A stretch of DNA of 64,000 nt, from the NCBI GenBank assembly GCA_963971225.1, contig OZ020267.1, positions 147,192,427 through 147,256,426 on the forward strand, read 5' to 3'. Made by a program: the position numbers and the translations under genes. The DNA comes from Melieria omissa (Eukaryota; Arthropoda; Insecta; Diptera; Ulidiidae). Below, piece by piece: positions 51,425 to 61,264 of the stretch. The first letter of the stretch is position 1, and the number at the start of each line of letters is the position of its first letter. The notes beneath the pieces are model-generated. The model was not told the DNA's origin, made no database searches, and saw nothing but the letters and a program-made list of their open reading frames with translations.

Positions 51425-53150
51425 TCTGAATTTGTGGATCGATTTCGCACCCTTCTTCATCATCAGTTTGCCCATGTCTCCTGCTTGTTTTCTTTCTTTT
51501 TGATTGCGCCATTCTTTCAGTCTTCATATGTTGCAACATTCGAATTACAGTTTTTTCAACTATTTAAAGTTGACTTCATTCACAGCTCCTTTCCTCTAGA
51601 TCCTTTTTGTCCACAGTTTTTCCAACGTTTGCTTCTTCTTCTTCTTGTTTCTTGTTTTTGTTGCAATAGTTTTGCAATTCATTTGAAAGCACTTCCGTCA
51701 GAATTATTATTTGCTTATGTGGCAAAACAAACATGCAGCATGTTGTAGAAACAACAACAACAACAACAGAAACAAGCACAAAAACAACAGCAACAACAAC
51801 AAAAACAAGCATTTGTGCAACAACAACAACAACAAAAACAGCGACAAAGCTCATAAGCGACAGACGTGCGCCAAAGTTTTAAGCAACGACAGCTACAATA
51901 GCAACAACAACTACAACAACAATCATAGTGTAGACCGCGCGTGAGCAGTGCCACTTCCTACCAATTAAAATAGCTGGAATTACTAGCTGCCGCCTCCCGC
52001 CACCACACGCATCAACGACAACGACAACACTATCAACTAAGGCGCTGTGCTTTGTTGTTGCTGTTGTTGTTGTTGGAGTTTTTGCATGCAACTTTGGTTA
52101 GTTGGCACATATGTAAATGTTAAATCAGCAAATTTTAAAATATGCGCCGCGCCATAAAGTTTGCCGCGCACTGCTGTTGCCCGCTGCCGCTGTTGCAACT
52201 TGCAACACGCCGATAAACGGCAAATGAACGCGCACCTTCTCTCACTCGGCTGTTGTTGCTGTAGTTGCACACATGTTTTCAATCAAATATGGCAGCCACA
52301 GTGTCTGCCTGCAGCCGACTTTCGCTCCTTGCGGCACTCAACAAACTCGAACACACACACACATACAGTAACCCTCACACATATTCATTTAGCTCGGCGC
52401 AAAGGTAAAGTTGTGCGGCGTTGTAGGTGCACGAGCCTACGCTGCGCCTTTACTCGTTCGTTCGGTCGTCGCGCCGGCCATGCGTCTCTCTGTCTGTCCG
52501 TGCGTCAGTCTGTGCGCTGCATGCAAATCATTTCTGCCGCTGCTACTCGGGCTCGACGTTGCACGTTTGATATGATTTGCGTTTTTTATGTTTTTTTGTT
52601 AGACTCCTTATTGTTGTTGTTGAAATATTTTCTTTTGTACTCGTGCGTTGTTGCAAATTGCAGCGATTTAAGCGGGCAATCAGGCTGATGCTGCAAGAGC
52701 GCAACGAGACGCGCGATGCGGTGATTCACGCTGCCGTGAAGCTGTTTTTAATAAAATTTCGTTTAATATGCATTCGTGTATGCGCACGTTAAGCTTTTGT
52801 GTGTGTGAGTGTGTGTGTGTGTGATAGGAGGATGCAGCGCCATATTTGTTTGGGTGTAAGCGGCCATCATGGGCGCTAGTTGACGTTGGCTTTTAGTGCC
52901 GGAAAATTGAAAAATTTGCAACAAATTCACACACACTCATAGACACACACACACACAGTTATACACACAAGTATGCAAATGTGAGAATGCGCTGTGCAAA
53001 CATTAACAATCGACGTTCATTTAGTATGCAAATCCTGCTCGGTGCACTATTCCGTTGGGCGGGGATTTGCTAATGGCGCTTTGTTGCTGGGCTTTGGTTA
53101 CAAACGAAGCCAACAGTGGGCGCAGTGGATGTGAAGGTTTCTAAACCAAA
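51425..53150. other. Non-coding stretch with CAA runs and a GC-richer block
   Basis: (CAA)n at 51750-51840 and 51885-51925, then a CpG-richer block at 52140-52760, then CA microsatellites. A possible short exon at 52664 is listed separately. Promoter function for the GC-richer block is possible but unsupported by a clear core element. Confidence 0.4.
52664..52777 (+). CDS. Possible small internal exon of Rapgap1, speculative
   Basis: A TTGCAAATTGCAG acceptor at 52663 precedes a 38-codon frame (RFKRAIRLMLQERNETRDAV...) whose first ~25 codons are GC3-biased like the known exons. The last codons are AT-rich. GTATGC at 52778 could be a donor. Both ends are phase 0, matching the phase-0 start of the exon at 54346. 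The peptide is not a GoLoco motif and I recognise no family. Confidence 0.2.
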
Positions 53151-53181
53151 AAACCCATAGAGAAGTTTTTAAAGGATAAAA

Positions 53182-54075
53182 CCTCTATTTGACTTTATGA
53201 TCAAAAGTCTTTAAGAATAAAGTTAAAAATTATGAGCTAAGAGAAGTAAATCTAATGACGAGGGTTCAATCCTATGATTGATTATTAATTTAATCGCTGA
53301 ATACTCAATTTCATGATTGAAAATTTCTAAGTAGAGTCTAGTCTAGTCTAGTCTAGTCTAGTCTAGTCTAGTCTAGTCTAGTCTAGTCTAGTCTAGTCTA
53401 GTCTAGTCTAGTCTAGTCTAGTCTAGTCTAGTCTAGTCTAGTCTAGTCTAGTCTAGTCTAGTCTAGTCTAGTCTAGTCTAGTCTAGTCTAGTCTAGTCTA
53501 GTCTAGTCTAGTCTAGTCTAGTCTAGTCTAGTCTAGTCTAGTCTAGTCTAGTCTAGTCTAGTCTAGTCTAGTCTAGTCTAGTCTAGTCTAGTCTAGTCTA
53601 GTCTAGTCTAGTCTAGTCTAGTCTAGTCTAGTTTAGTCTAGTCTAGTCTAGTCTAGTCTAGTCTAGTCTAGTCTAGTCTAGTCTAGTCTAGTCTAGTCTA
53701 GTCTAGTCTAGTCTAGTCTAGTCTAGTCTAGTCTAGTCTAGTCTAGTCTAGTCTAGTCTAGTCTAGTCTAGTCTAGTCTAGTCTAGTCTAGTCTAGTCTA
53801 GTCTAGTCTAGTCTAGTCTAGTCTAGTCTAGTCTAGTCTAGTCTAGTCTAGTCTAGTCTAGTCGGCTCTTGGCATATTTGGCAACTTAAAAGCTAACCTG
53901 GCGACCTCTATTCGACCTTATGATCAAAAGTCTTCAAGAATTAAGTTCAACATTTTTAGCTAAGAGGAAAAAAATTTAATGACGAGCACACAATTTAATG
54001 ATCGATTACTTCATTCATCATTCAGTGTTCAATTAATGACTGACAATTTAATGACTGCAATTTTCTAAGCACAAC
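53182..54075. repeat. Diverged duplication split by a pentanucleotide array
   Basis: The ~155-170-bp block beginning CCTCTATT..GAC.TTATGATCAAAAG occurs at 53182 and again at 53905 (723-bp offset), sharing AAGTCTT.AAGAAT.AAGTT, GCTAAGAG and AATGACGAG. Between them lies the (GTCTA)n tract. Confidence 0.8.
53336..53863. repeat. (GTCTA)n pentanucleotide array, about 105 units
   Basis: Uninterrupted GTCTA repeats run for ~528 bp with a single C-to-T change at 53633 (GTTTA). The array starts exactly where the first copy of the flanking duplication ends (…TAAGTAGAGTCTA). Confidence 0.98.
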
Positions 54076-54312
54076 CTAGAAGCTTTATGCCTCTAGAAGC
54101 TAAACTGAAGATCTGTTGTTCAGTCTCTATTAAAATAGGACTCCAAAGGTGGCTTCAACTACTCAACAAGGTCCTCATTTCTTCCTGTTTCCAACTCTAA
54201 GCTTAATAGTGTCTATCTTCAAAAATTCCTCCCTACAAATTACTATGCGTCCGTGCGTCTTTTTAGCCTTTTAAACCACCCATCTAAATCTATCTAAATT
54301 TTATACACTGAA

Positions 54313-54345
54313 CTAACCCAGAACCTCCTCTCTCTTTCATTGCAG
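54313..54345 (+). promoter_or_regulatory. 3' splice site and branch-point-like motif of the long Rapgap1 intron
   Basis: CTAAC at 54313-54317 lies ~28 nt before the AG at 54344-54345, separated by a C/T-rich tract (CCTCCTCTCTCTTTCATTG). This fixes the start of the first visible exon and shows that coding sequence continues upstream. Confidence 0.75.
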
Positions 54346-56055
54346 AGTCATCATCGCAATTCGAACGACGAGCGCGTACCCAATCCGCATTTGTCGCACG
54401 ATCACAACAACAGCTCTGCCGCTCATCTCGTGCATCACAATGGCGGACTGCAGCATTCGGGCTCGCGCTCCACACTGCGGCATTCCATGTCCAACACATC
54501 GAACTCGACACCCGCCTCGCCCCAGCTAAGCGGCATCGCGTCCGCTGCCGGCGGCGGTGGCGGCGTTCAGCTGCTGTCCAACGGCCAGCACTATCAGTCA
54601 CAGTCGTCTGTGTCGTCGCAGACGTCACAGTCGTCAATCGTGTCCACCATACCTGCCTCGCAGCGGTTGCTGGAAGACGCGCTCGCCAAGCCCGCGCCTT
54701 ATCCCATGATCATACTGCCCACTGGCGGCGGCTACTGGGTGGATGGCACCGAGCACGAGTGCTCGTTCGATGCGCGCGGCAATCCCATGCTGCCGCAGAC
54801 CACCTGGATGGCCAAGTTCGAGACAGACGACACCGCCAAGTGCTATCGTCGCTTCTATGCGGCGCGCGAGCACTCGAATCTGGCCGGCCAGGACGAGCAG
54901 CTCGGCCCCATACTCATCTCCATCAAGACGGAGAACGTTGCCAACCAGGAGCATGTACGCATACTGCTGCGTCTGCGCACGGGCACCATGCACGAGCTCA
55001 TACCCATGTCATGTCTGACGCCCAATCCCACGCCGGCCAAGATGGTGCGTCTGCTCAACGATCAGATTACCGTCGAGAACTTTGTGCCGGTGCTGTGCTC
55101 GAAGGCATCGCAGCTGATTGGCACCTACGACGAGCATGTGCTCGTGTCGAACTTCAAGTTCGGCGTGCTGTACCAAAGATACGGCCAGACCACCGAGGAG
55201 GAGCTCTTCAGCAACAATGTGTCGTCGCCGGCATTCGAGGAGTTCCTCGATGTGCTGGGTCAGCGCATCAGGCTCAAGGATCACAAGGGCTATCGCGGCG
55301 GTCTGGACATACAGAACGGCCACACTGGCGACACAGCCATCTACGAGATTTTCAAAGAGCGCGAGATCATGTTTCATGTGTCCACGATGCTGCCCTACAC
55401 CGAGGGCGATCCGCAGCAGCTGCAGCGCAAACGCCACATTGGCAACGACATTGTCGCGATCGTATTCCAAGAGTCGAATACGCCTTTTTCGCCCGACATG
55501 ATCGCCAGCCACTTTCTGCATGCCTTCGTCGTGGTGCAGCCGCTCGAGCCGAACACGCCCAATACGCGCTACAAGGTGAGCGTGACGGCGCGCGACGATG
55601 TGCCCTTCTTCGGGCCAACGCTGCCCAATCCGGCGGTGTTCCGCAAGGGACAGGACTTCAAGGAGTTCATACTGACGAAGCTGATCAATGCGGAGAACGC
55701 CTGCTACAAAGCGGAGAAGTTTGCCAAGCTGGAGCTGCGCACGCGCACCTCGCTGCTGCAAAATCTGGTCGAGGAGCTGAAGGAGAAGACGCGCGACTTT
55801 CTCGGCACCGATCTGGCGAACGGCATGGCCTCGAGCCCCACGCCCGAGACGCCCAAGTCGGAGAACAGCACTGCCGGATCGCGCTTCATTGACACAGTGA
55901 AGAAGGCGTTGATATCGCGTGTGCGTTCGCAAAGCGTTGACACCGGCAACATGGCGAGCGTGGAGAAGTTCAGCGTGTCGACAAAGGTCAACTCGTCGTC
56001 GTCGTCGACGAATTCGAAGAAGGACAACAGCCTGACCGAGACTCCGAACTTGAAT
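54346..56055 (+). CDS. Rapgap1: Rap1 GTPase-activating protein, antepenultimate coding exon (linker plus RapGAP catalytic region)
   Basis: This exon encodes 570 residues of a Rap-specific GTPase activator, which stimulates GTP hydrolysis on membrane-bound Rap1. Counting from Ser-1 at 54346, residues 1-105 are a Ser/His/Asn/Gly-rich linker. Residues ~118-283 match the N-terminal part of the RapGAP fold ([31 protein letters not shown]). Residues ~284-470 form the Rap_GAP domain, with [48 protein letters not shown] and [12 protein letters not shown]. The catalytic 'Asn thumb' of the family is intact, in HIGND (Asn-367, codon 55444-55446). The exon opens after a pyrimidine-rich acceptor (AG 54344-54345) with a branch-like CTAAC at 54313, and closes at donor GTGAGT (56056). 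The frame stays open back to a TTG at 54340, but that lies inside the splice site and is not a start. The GoLoco motif expected at the N-terminus is not visible and must lie upstream. Codons are strongly GC3-biased against AT-rich flanks. The lack of a PDZ domain after the GAP domain argues against a SIPA1-like protein. Confidence 0.95.
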
Positions 56056-56119
56056 GTGAGTAGCAATGAAACTTTCTGCCAAACTTATCTACAAATTTGA
56101 TTTCCTTCTTTTTCCACAG

Positions 56120-56641
56120 ACATGCAGTCGCACCGCTTCCAAGTCCTCTTCGAAATCGAAATCTTCTAATGACTCGACATCGTCCTCGCCGGACATTACT
56201 TCGCGTGGTCCCTTGAGCGGCAGCAACACCATCAACAACAACAATGCGCACTCGGCCGCTGGCGGCAATGCAAAGGACATGCAGAACGGCAACAACAGCA
56301 GTGGCCATGCGGCGGCACAGAACGGCAGCAGTGGTGGTGGTGGTGGTGTGGGCGTGGCCACCATGTCGGAGACCAGCGACGACTCGAGCCTGAACAGTGT
56401 GGATCTGGATCCGATGATGGGTCACATGGATGGGGGCGCCGCATACATTGACAGCGACACGGGACTGGAGTCCATGTCGTCGGCGGAGGCCACCACGAAG
56501 GCGTGTTCGCTGTGTCTGGACGGATCGCAGGCGGTGCTGGGCTCATCGCCCAGCAACGAAACGATTGTCATGATTGAGAATCTGCGACAAGAGGTCACGC
56601 GACTCAAATGCGACAAGCTCGATCTGCTGCGACAGAATGTG
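56120..56641 (+). CDS. Rapgap1: Rapgap1, penultimate coding exon (Ser/Asn/Gly-rich tail and start of coiled coil)
   Basis: This exon continues the Rapgap1 frame in phase 0 across a 64-nt intron (56056-56119, GTGAGT...CCACAG). It encodes 174 residues. First comes a Ser/Lys-rich stretch, then an Asn/Gly/Ala low-complexity linker that includes runs of Asn and Gly. Next is an acidic/Ser segment (ETSDDSSLNSVDLD, DSDTGLESMSS) that recalls the 'DTGLES' element in the tail of vertebrate Rap1GAP. The end, from about 56555 (NETIVMIENLRQEV, then TRLKCDKLDLLRQNV), is heptad-like and starts a coiled coil that runs into the next exon. The donor is GTAAGT at 56642. The low-complexity part is probably disordered and fast-evolving. 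Retention of the upstream intron would add 15 codons and hit a stop at 56098-56100, giving a protein without the coiled coil. Confidence 0.92.
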
Positions 56642-56704
56642 GTAAGTTATAAGATGAGATATGAGAAGATGAGATAAGACATTCATGTTATCTTCTAATT
56701 GCAG

Positions 56705-56860
56705 ACTTGTCAGCGCGACATAAAGCGGCTGCGCGAGCGCGAGCTGTCGCTGCAGGGCGATCTGGCTGCCGCTGGCAAAGAGATACTGCGGCTGCGCGAT
56801 CTGCTGAAGGAGTACATGCCCGACTCGGCCACGGCGCCACTCTCCATCTCGCCCATATAA
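56705..56860 (+). CDS. Rapgap1: Rapgap1, terminal coding exon (C-terminal coiled coil)
   Basis: This last exon follows a 63-nt intron (56642-56704; acceptor TTCTAATTGCAG) in phase 0. It encodes 51 residues ending at TAA 56858-56860. The segment is rich in Arg, Leu and Glu with regularly spaced leucines (IKRLRERELSLQGDL, then KEILRLRDLLKEYMP), continuing the coiled coil or leucine zipper begun in the previous exon. A short Ser/Pro tail follows (ATAPLSISPI). Such a zipper probably mediates oligomerisation or scaffold binding; that is inference. The intron length is a multiple of three but holds an in-frame stop, so retention would also truncate the zipper. The three visible exons together encode 795 residues. 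Confidence 0.92.
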   Translation, partial: TCQRDIKRLRERELSLQGDLAAAGKEILRLRDLLKEYMPDSATAPLSISPI

Positions 56861-58760
56861 ACAACAACAACAACAACAACTCACTGTTTTGAGCGGGAAA
56901 TGCGAGGAGATGAGTAAAGGAGGATGAATGAGAAAATGGAAAGGAGACGATTAGCGTAGATTTGCCAAGCAAATTGTACTCTGTGTGTGCGGAAGCGGGG
57001 GGAGGAAAGCATGCAATCCACTGTGCCGTGTAAAACACTCAATGTATGGGGAGTCGTTCACGACGAGACGTGGAAGAGCTTGGCTCTTGTTAGAGAACTA
57101 AATAACTGTATTATAAAATGAAAAGAGCGCATTGCATTGCATTGGGAGCAGCGACATGGAAATGAATGAAGTGAATTCAACACAAAGAAACACAAAAAGT
57201 ACACCAAAAATATACTTTAAGCTTATTTAAAACAACAAACAAACAAACAACTAAAGTATGTACGAGTATTTAAAATGTAAGTGTGTTCTGAAGCATAGAA
57301 AAAATCTCAGCAAGCAAAACTGAAAGCAGCAAAAACCAATCACTCACTCAATGAATCACTCAATCACTCACTCACTAACTCACTCTGTAGAGCAGTTTCA
57401 AAGTAGTGCGACTAGTTGGACTAGTCGGAGTAGTATTTGAGCAGATACGCTTGCGATCTGAAATCGATGAGAGCTGGCGCTGCTTCAATTTGCATTGTTT
57501 TACATTTTTAGGGAAAATTGAGCTTAAGCTGAGAGAAATTCAAAACTTAATTTTATGCGTCAATTAACTAGCAAAACAATTTCGATTCTTATTCGTTGAG
57601 CAGAGAATTCCGCAGCAAAAGCATTTAGTAGCGAAAGTGGCAATTTTCGTGGACGTGAAACGCATAACGCAAACCAATGAATTATTATGTTTTCATTCTA
57701 ATGCAAAAGAGTATTTTTTAAGTTTCTTATATTTGCTTATTGAAATGCGTCTCTTTTTTTTGTTTTGCAAACAAAGCATTGAGCAGATTTTCAACTGCTT
57801 TTCGCTGTATTCGTAGAAGTTAAGTTCTGTTCAATACAACCAACATTAACCTTAAGTTTCGGTACTAAGTGAGTAAGATAATCTTTCGTTCGTTGTAAAA
57901 AAATACTACAAATTAATGATCGATTCTGTAAATATTAACTCTTTATTTATATATGTGCAGTGACAGTTTCTTTACATATACAAAAAATTTGACTTTGACA
58001 AAACAGCAGCAAAGTAGCAGCAAAAGATTTGAAATTATTGAAATTTATATCACAACGTAGTGCAAAATCACAGGACAAACAAGAAATAATAAAATAAAAA
58101 AATTATAAAAAAATATAGAAATGAAATTCTCGCCACTTTAGTGCAAAATCAAATTAGAATTGTTAGCGTAGATGCGCAGCACTTGAAATAATGTTGAGTA
58201 ACATTAATGAATGAAATTTTCACTATGCAACATCAATCAAACAATGCAAACAATCAATCAATCAATGGGCAAACATTTTTGCAGAGAAATTGTTAATTGG
58301 CACACACACACACATACACAACGGTGCGCTCCAACAAGAATGACTTGAAGTGGCAGGCTGCACACCGCAAATTACGAATGAAGTAAACTATATACACACA
58401 CACATACACACACGCATACATGCATCTACTATACATACATATATATATATATATATATATGAAAACTGTTTTGTTTTGTTAACACATTTATAATTTTTAT
58501 ATAGTCTGTAAATCTATGAAATGCTAAAACTGAAAGCAAAAATAAAATCTACTGAACTGTAAACGTAAACGTTTATGTCTGGTTGCATTGCAAAGCGGAA
58601 ACCGATGAGCAACAACAACAACAACAACAACAACAAATTAAGTATTGCATGTAGCGCATAGAAGCGCCTCGATGAACACCTGTAAGCCTACAATGAGTTC
58701 ATAAGCAAAACACATTCAAATAAGTAAACAAATAAAAAGATTCACACTATTACATAAACC
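56861..58760 (+). other. Rapgap1: Rapgap1 3' untranslated region
   Basis: This is non-coding AT-rich sequence directly after the stop codon. It opens with a (CAA)n run and holds several short CA and TA microsatellites (for example TA at 58439-58460). No open frame resembles a protein. It is read as 3' UTR because the first well-formed polyadenylation context lies about 1.7 kb downstream. An earlier pair of AATAAA hexamers (58088, 58093) could give a shorter form. The exact 3' end cannot be fixed without transcript data. Confidence 0.6.
58541..58546 (+). terminator. Polyadenylation signal AATAAA, main candidate
   Basis: AATAAA is followed 25-45 nt later by a GT-rich stretch (TATGTCTGGTTG near 58573), the usual arrangement of signal, cleavage site and downstream element. 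Cleavage is predicted near 58560, giving a 3' UTR of about 1.7 kb. A further AATAAA at 58731-58736 is an alternative. Confidence 0.5.
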
Positions 58761-58764
58761 AAAT

Positions 58765-59160
58765 TAACAAAGAAAAAACATTGTGCTTTGTTGTTTTTTT
58801 GATTTTTTTTTTGGGGGGAATTGTTGGTCAGAAAGTAAAGTGTGAATGTTGCGGAGGAGATGAAGGAGAGTTTAACTAAATAATTTAACTAATTTTTAAT
58901 AACGTCTGAATATTCAACAGACAGGGCACAACCATGGAGTTCTTTTAAGAATTGGTTGACTTGGGTATTTTATTGTTCTAGAGAAAGTTGACAGCCAAGT
59001 TGAGTATAGGAAATTTAGTTATAAACTTGTTGAGTATGAAGCGAGATTTGCTGATTCGTTAGAATACTTAATTGGTAAACAGTTAAGCTAGCTTACTCAA
59101 CTACTTAGTAAACATCACTGAAGGTTTCGAGGGTAGTGGTCTGTCATAACACATACTTTC
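58765..59160. other. Intergenic spacer
   Basis: AT-rich sequence between the Rapgap1 3' end and the minisatellite. No feature recognised. Confidence 0.5.
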
Positions 59161-59164
59161 AGAT

Positions 59165-60290
59165 TTACAAGAGTTCCAGACTCTTCTGGCACGCAGAGTC
59201 ACACATACTTCCAGACTCAGAAGTGTCAACAGAGTTTGGAGTCTCTCCACACTCAGAAGAGACTCCAAACTTCTTCTTCCAGATTCAGAAAGATCAGAAG
59301 AGACACCAAACTTTTTCTTCCAGACTCAGAAGGATCAGAAGGGACTCCAAACTCTTCTTCCAGACTCAGAAGAGTCAGAAGAGACTCCAAACTTCTTCTT
59401 CCAGATTCAGAAAGATCAGAAGAGACTCCAAACTTTTTCTTCCAGTTTCAGAAGAGTCAGAAGAGACTCCAAACTTCTTCTTTCAGACTCAGAAGAGTCA
59501 GAACAGACTCCAAACTTCTTCTTCCAGACTCAGAAGGATCAGAAGAGACTTTAAACTTCTTCTTCCAGACTCAGAAGGATCAGAAGAGACTCCAAACTCT
59601 TCTTCCAGACTCAGAAGAGTCAGAAGAGACTCCAAACTTCTTCTTCCAGATTCAGAAAGATCAGAAGAGACTCCAAACTTTTTCTTCCAGATTCAGAAGA
59701 GTCAGAAGAGACTCCAAACTTCTTCTTCCAGACTCAGAAGGATCAGAAGAGACTCTCAACTTCTTCTTCCAGACTCAGAAGGGTCAGAAGAGACTCCAAA
59801 TTTCTTCTTCCAGACTCAGAAGGATCAGAAGAGACTCCAAACTCTTCTTCCAGACTCAGAAGGATCAGAAGAGACTCCAAACTCTTCTTCCAGACTCAGA
59901 AGAGTCAGAAGAGACTCCAAATTTCTTCTTCCAGACTCAGAAGGATCAGAAGAGACTCCAAACTTCTTCTTGCAGGCTCAGTCAAGTCAAAAGAGTTTGG
60001 AGTCTCTTCTTCCAGACTCAGAAGAGGCTCCAAACGTCTTCTTCCAGACTCAGAAGAGTCACAAGAGTTTGGAGTCTCTTCTTCCAGACTCAGAAGAGTC
60101 AGATGAGACTCCAAACTCTTCTTCTTCCAGACTCAGAAGAGTCAAAGGGGACTCCAAACTTCTCCTTCCAGACTCAAAAGGGTCAGAACAGACTCCAAAC
60201 TTCTTCCAGACTCAGAAGAGACTTCAAACTCTTCTTCTTCCAGACTTAAAAGAGTCTTCAAACTCTGAGTCTGGAAGTATCTGAAAATGG
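59165..60290. repeat. 41-bp minisatellite (~27 units)
   Basis: The unit GACTCCAAAC-TTCTTCTTCC-AGACTCAGAA-GAGTCAGAAGA recurs with a 41-bp step (for example GACTCC at 59383, 59424 and 59465; some units are 40 bp). GAGTC/GATC and GACTC/GATTC variants distinguish subtypes. Near 59990-60090 and at both ends the GTTTGGAGTC orientation appears, so pieces are inverted. Because 41 is not divisible by three, a reading frame cycles through all three translations of the unit. Confidence 0.95.
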
Positions 60291-60309
60291 TGTTTGAAGT
60301 GAAAGTCGA

Positions 60310-60431
60310 AGGAAGAATATGTATGGAAAGACTGTGTCTGCGGTACAGTGCCCAAGTTGAGGGAGTACTGGCTGCGCTTGATACACGAGACTGGAGAAGG
60401 AGAAGCAGAGATGCCTGAAGAGGTTTATTAC
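60310..60431 (+). mobile_element. 3' end of an older RTE-like retrotransposon (left part)
   Basis: A + frame reads CLRYSAQVEGVLAALDTRDW then RRRSRDA and a stop. It aligns with the - strand copy inserted next to it (CLRWKDQVEEALVSLGVTNW, RRRARSRGAW). It resumes after the insertion at 61210. Confidence 0.7.
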
Positions 60432-61194
60432 TTATTTAACTGGCCATAACAACCCGTTATCGGGTTACGGCCTGCCGCAAAACTTCTCTCCAGGCGCCTC
60501 TGCTTCGCGCGCGCCTTCTCCAGTTGGTCACACCAAGAGATACCAGGGCCTCTTCCACTTGGTCCTTCCACCGGAGACACGGCCTCCCTCTTCGCCGTCG
60601 ACCTCCAACCATCGCATCGAATGCCTTTTTCGCCGGAGCTTCGTCGTCCATGCGGCAGACATGACCGAGCCAGCGTAGCCGCTGGATGTTAATTCGCTGC
60701 GCTACGTCCATGTCCTTATACAGCTCATACAGCTCGTTATTGGTTCGTATGCGATAGTCGTCACCAACCCGAACAGGGCCGAAGATTTTGCGAAGCACCT
60801 TCCTCTCGAACACTCCAAGGGCCGCTATGTCGTTTCGTGTCATTGTCCATGCTTCAGCGCCATAGAGGAGCACGGGCAAGATAAGCGTCCTATAGAGTGC
60901 AAGTTTTGTCGGTCGAGAGAGGTCTCTACTTCTCAATTGCCTACCGAGACCGTAGTAGCACCTGTTGGCAAGAGTTATCCTTCGCTTTATCTCCAGACTG
61001 ACATCATTGCTGCTGTTGATGGCGGTGCCAAGGTAGACGAATTCCTTGACAACTTCAAAAGCATACCTGTCGGCCTCGACGTGAGACCCTAGCCGCTGCG
61101 AGTCCCTGCGTGTAGACAGCATATACTTCGTCTTGCCCTCATTTACCACCAGACCCATTTTGGCAGATTCTCTTTCGATAGCCGCAAAGGCAGC
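60432..61194 (-). mobile_element. 5'-truncated RTE-like non-LTR retrotransposon with 15-bp target duplication
   Basis: The 763-bp insert is flanked by perfect copies of GAAGAGGTTTATTAC (60417-60431 and 61195-61209). Only the 3' end of the element is present, as expected from incomplete target-primed reverse transcription. Its 3' tail (…GTTATGGCCAGTTAAATAA) is short and not poly-A, as in RTE elements. A few bases at the 5' junction may be microhomology, so the true duplication could be 11-15 bp. Confidence 0.9.
60457..61158 (-). CDS. C-terminal part of RTE-like reverse transcriptase (element-encoded)
   Basis: This is a 233-codon open frame, read from an internal Met; the frame stays open to the truncated 5' end (FAAFAAIERESAKM). 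It carries the region after the catalytic YADD box: GLVVNEGKTKYMLS, KEFVYLGTAINS, KLALYRTLILPVLLYGAEAW, ERKVLRKIFGPV, IQRLRWLGHVCRM and GRRRRGRPCLRWKDQVE. The palm and endonuclease domains are missing, so it cannot be active. The lack of stops over 700 bp marks a recent insertion. Assignment to RTE rests on motif style; a nearby clade cannot be excluded. Confidence 0.85.
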   Translation of the reverse strand: MGLVVNEGKTKYMLSTRRDSQRLGSHVEADRYAFEVVKEFVYLGTAINSSNDVSLEIKRRITLANRCYYGLGRQLRSRDLSRPTKLALYRTLILPVLLYGAEAWTMTRNDIAALGVFERKVLRKIFGPVRVGDDYRIRTNNELYELYKDMDVAQRINIQRLRWLGHVCRMDDEAPAKKAFDAMVGGRRRRGRPCLRWKDQVEEALVSLGVTNWRRRARSRGAWREVLRQAVTR

Positions 61195-61209
61195 GAAGAG
61201 GTTTATTAC

Positions 61210-61260
61210 ACCAGGTAATTACCCGGCAATGGGTTTTTATGGCCAACTAAGTAAGTAAGT
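61210..61260 (+). mobile_element. 3' tail of the older RTE-like element (right part)
   Basis: CCCGGCAATGGGTTTTTATGG and CCAACTAAGTAAGTAAGT correspond to the tail of the - strand copy (CCCGATAACGGGTTGTTATGG). The terminal (AAGT)n is typical of RTE 3' ends. With 60310-60431 it forms one element split by the insertion. Confidence 0.7.
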
Positions 61261-61264
61261 CCAG

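Noticed and set aside
52390..52570. Promoter with TCAGTC initiator in the GC-richer block
   Set aside because: No TATA box or correctly spaced downstream promoter element could be found, so a core promoter cannot be supported from sequence.
54340..54345. TTG start for Rapgap1 at 54340
   Set aside because: These bases are part of the pyrimidine tract/TTGCAG acceptor, and the protein clearly begins further upstream.
54759..55892. 377-codon + strand frame overlapping the Rapgap1 exon
   Set aside because: A shadow frame caused by the high GC3 of the real exon. The real frame has continuous family-wide motifs; this one has none.
55009..56082. 357-codon - strand frame over the Rapgap1 exon
   Set aside because: Antisense shadow of GC3-biased codons; no recognisable motif.
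59136..60284. Long + strand open frames (382 and 337 codons) rich in Ser/Arg/Gln/Phe
   Set aside because: They are translations of the 41-bp minisatellite cycling through three frames. There is no start context, no domain and no non-repeat codon structure.
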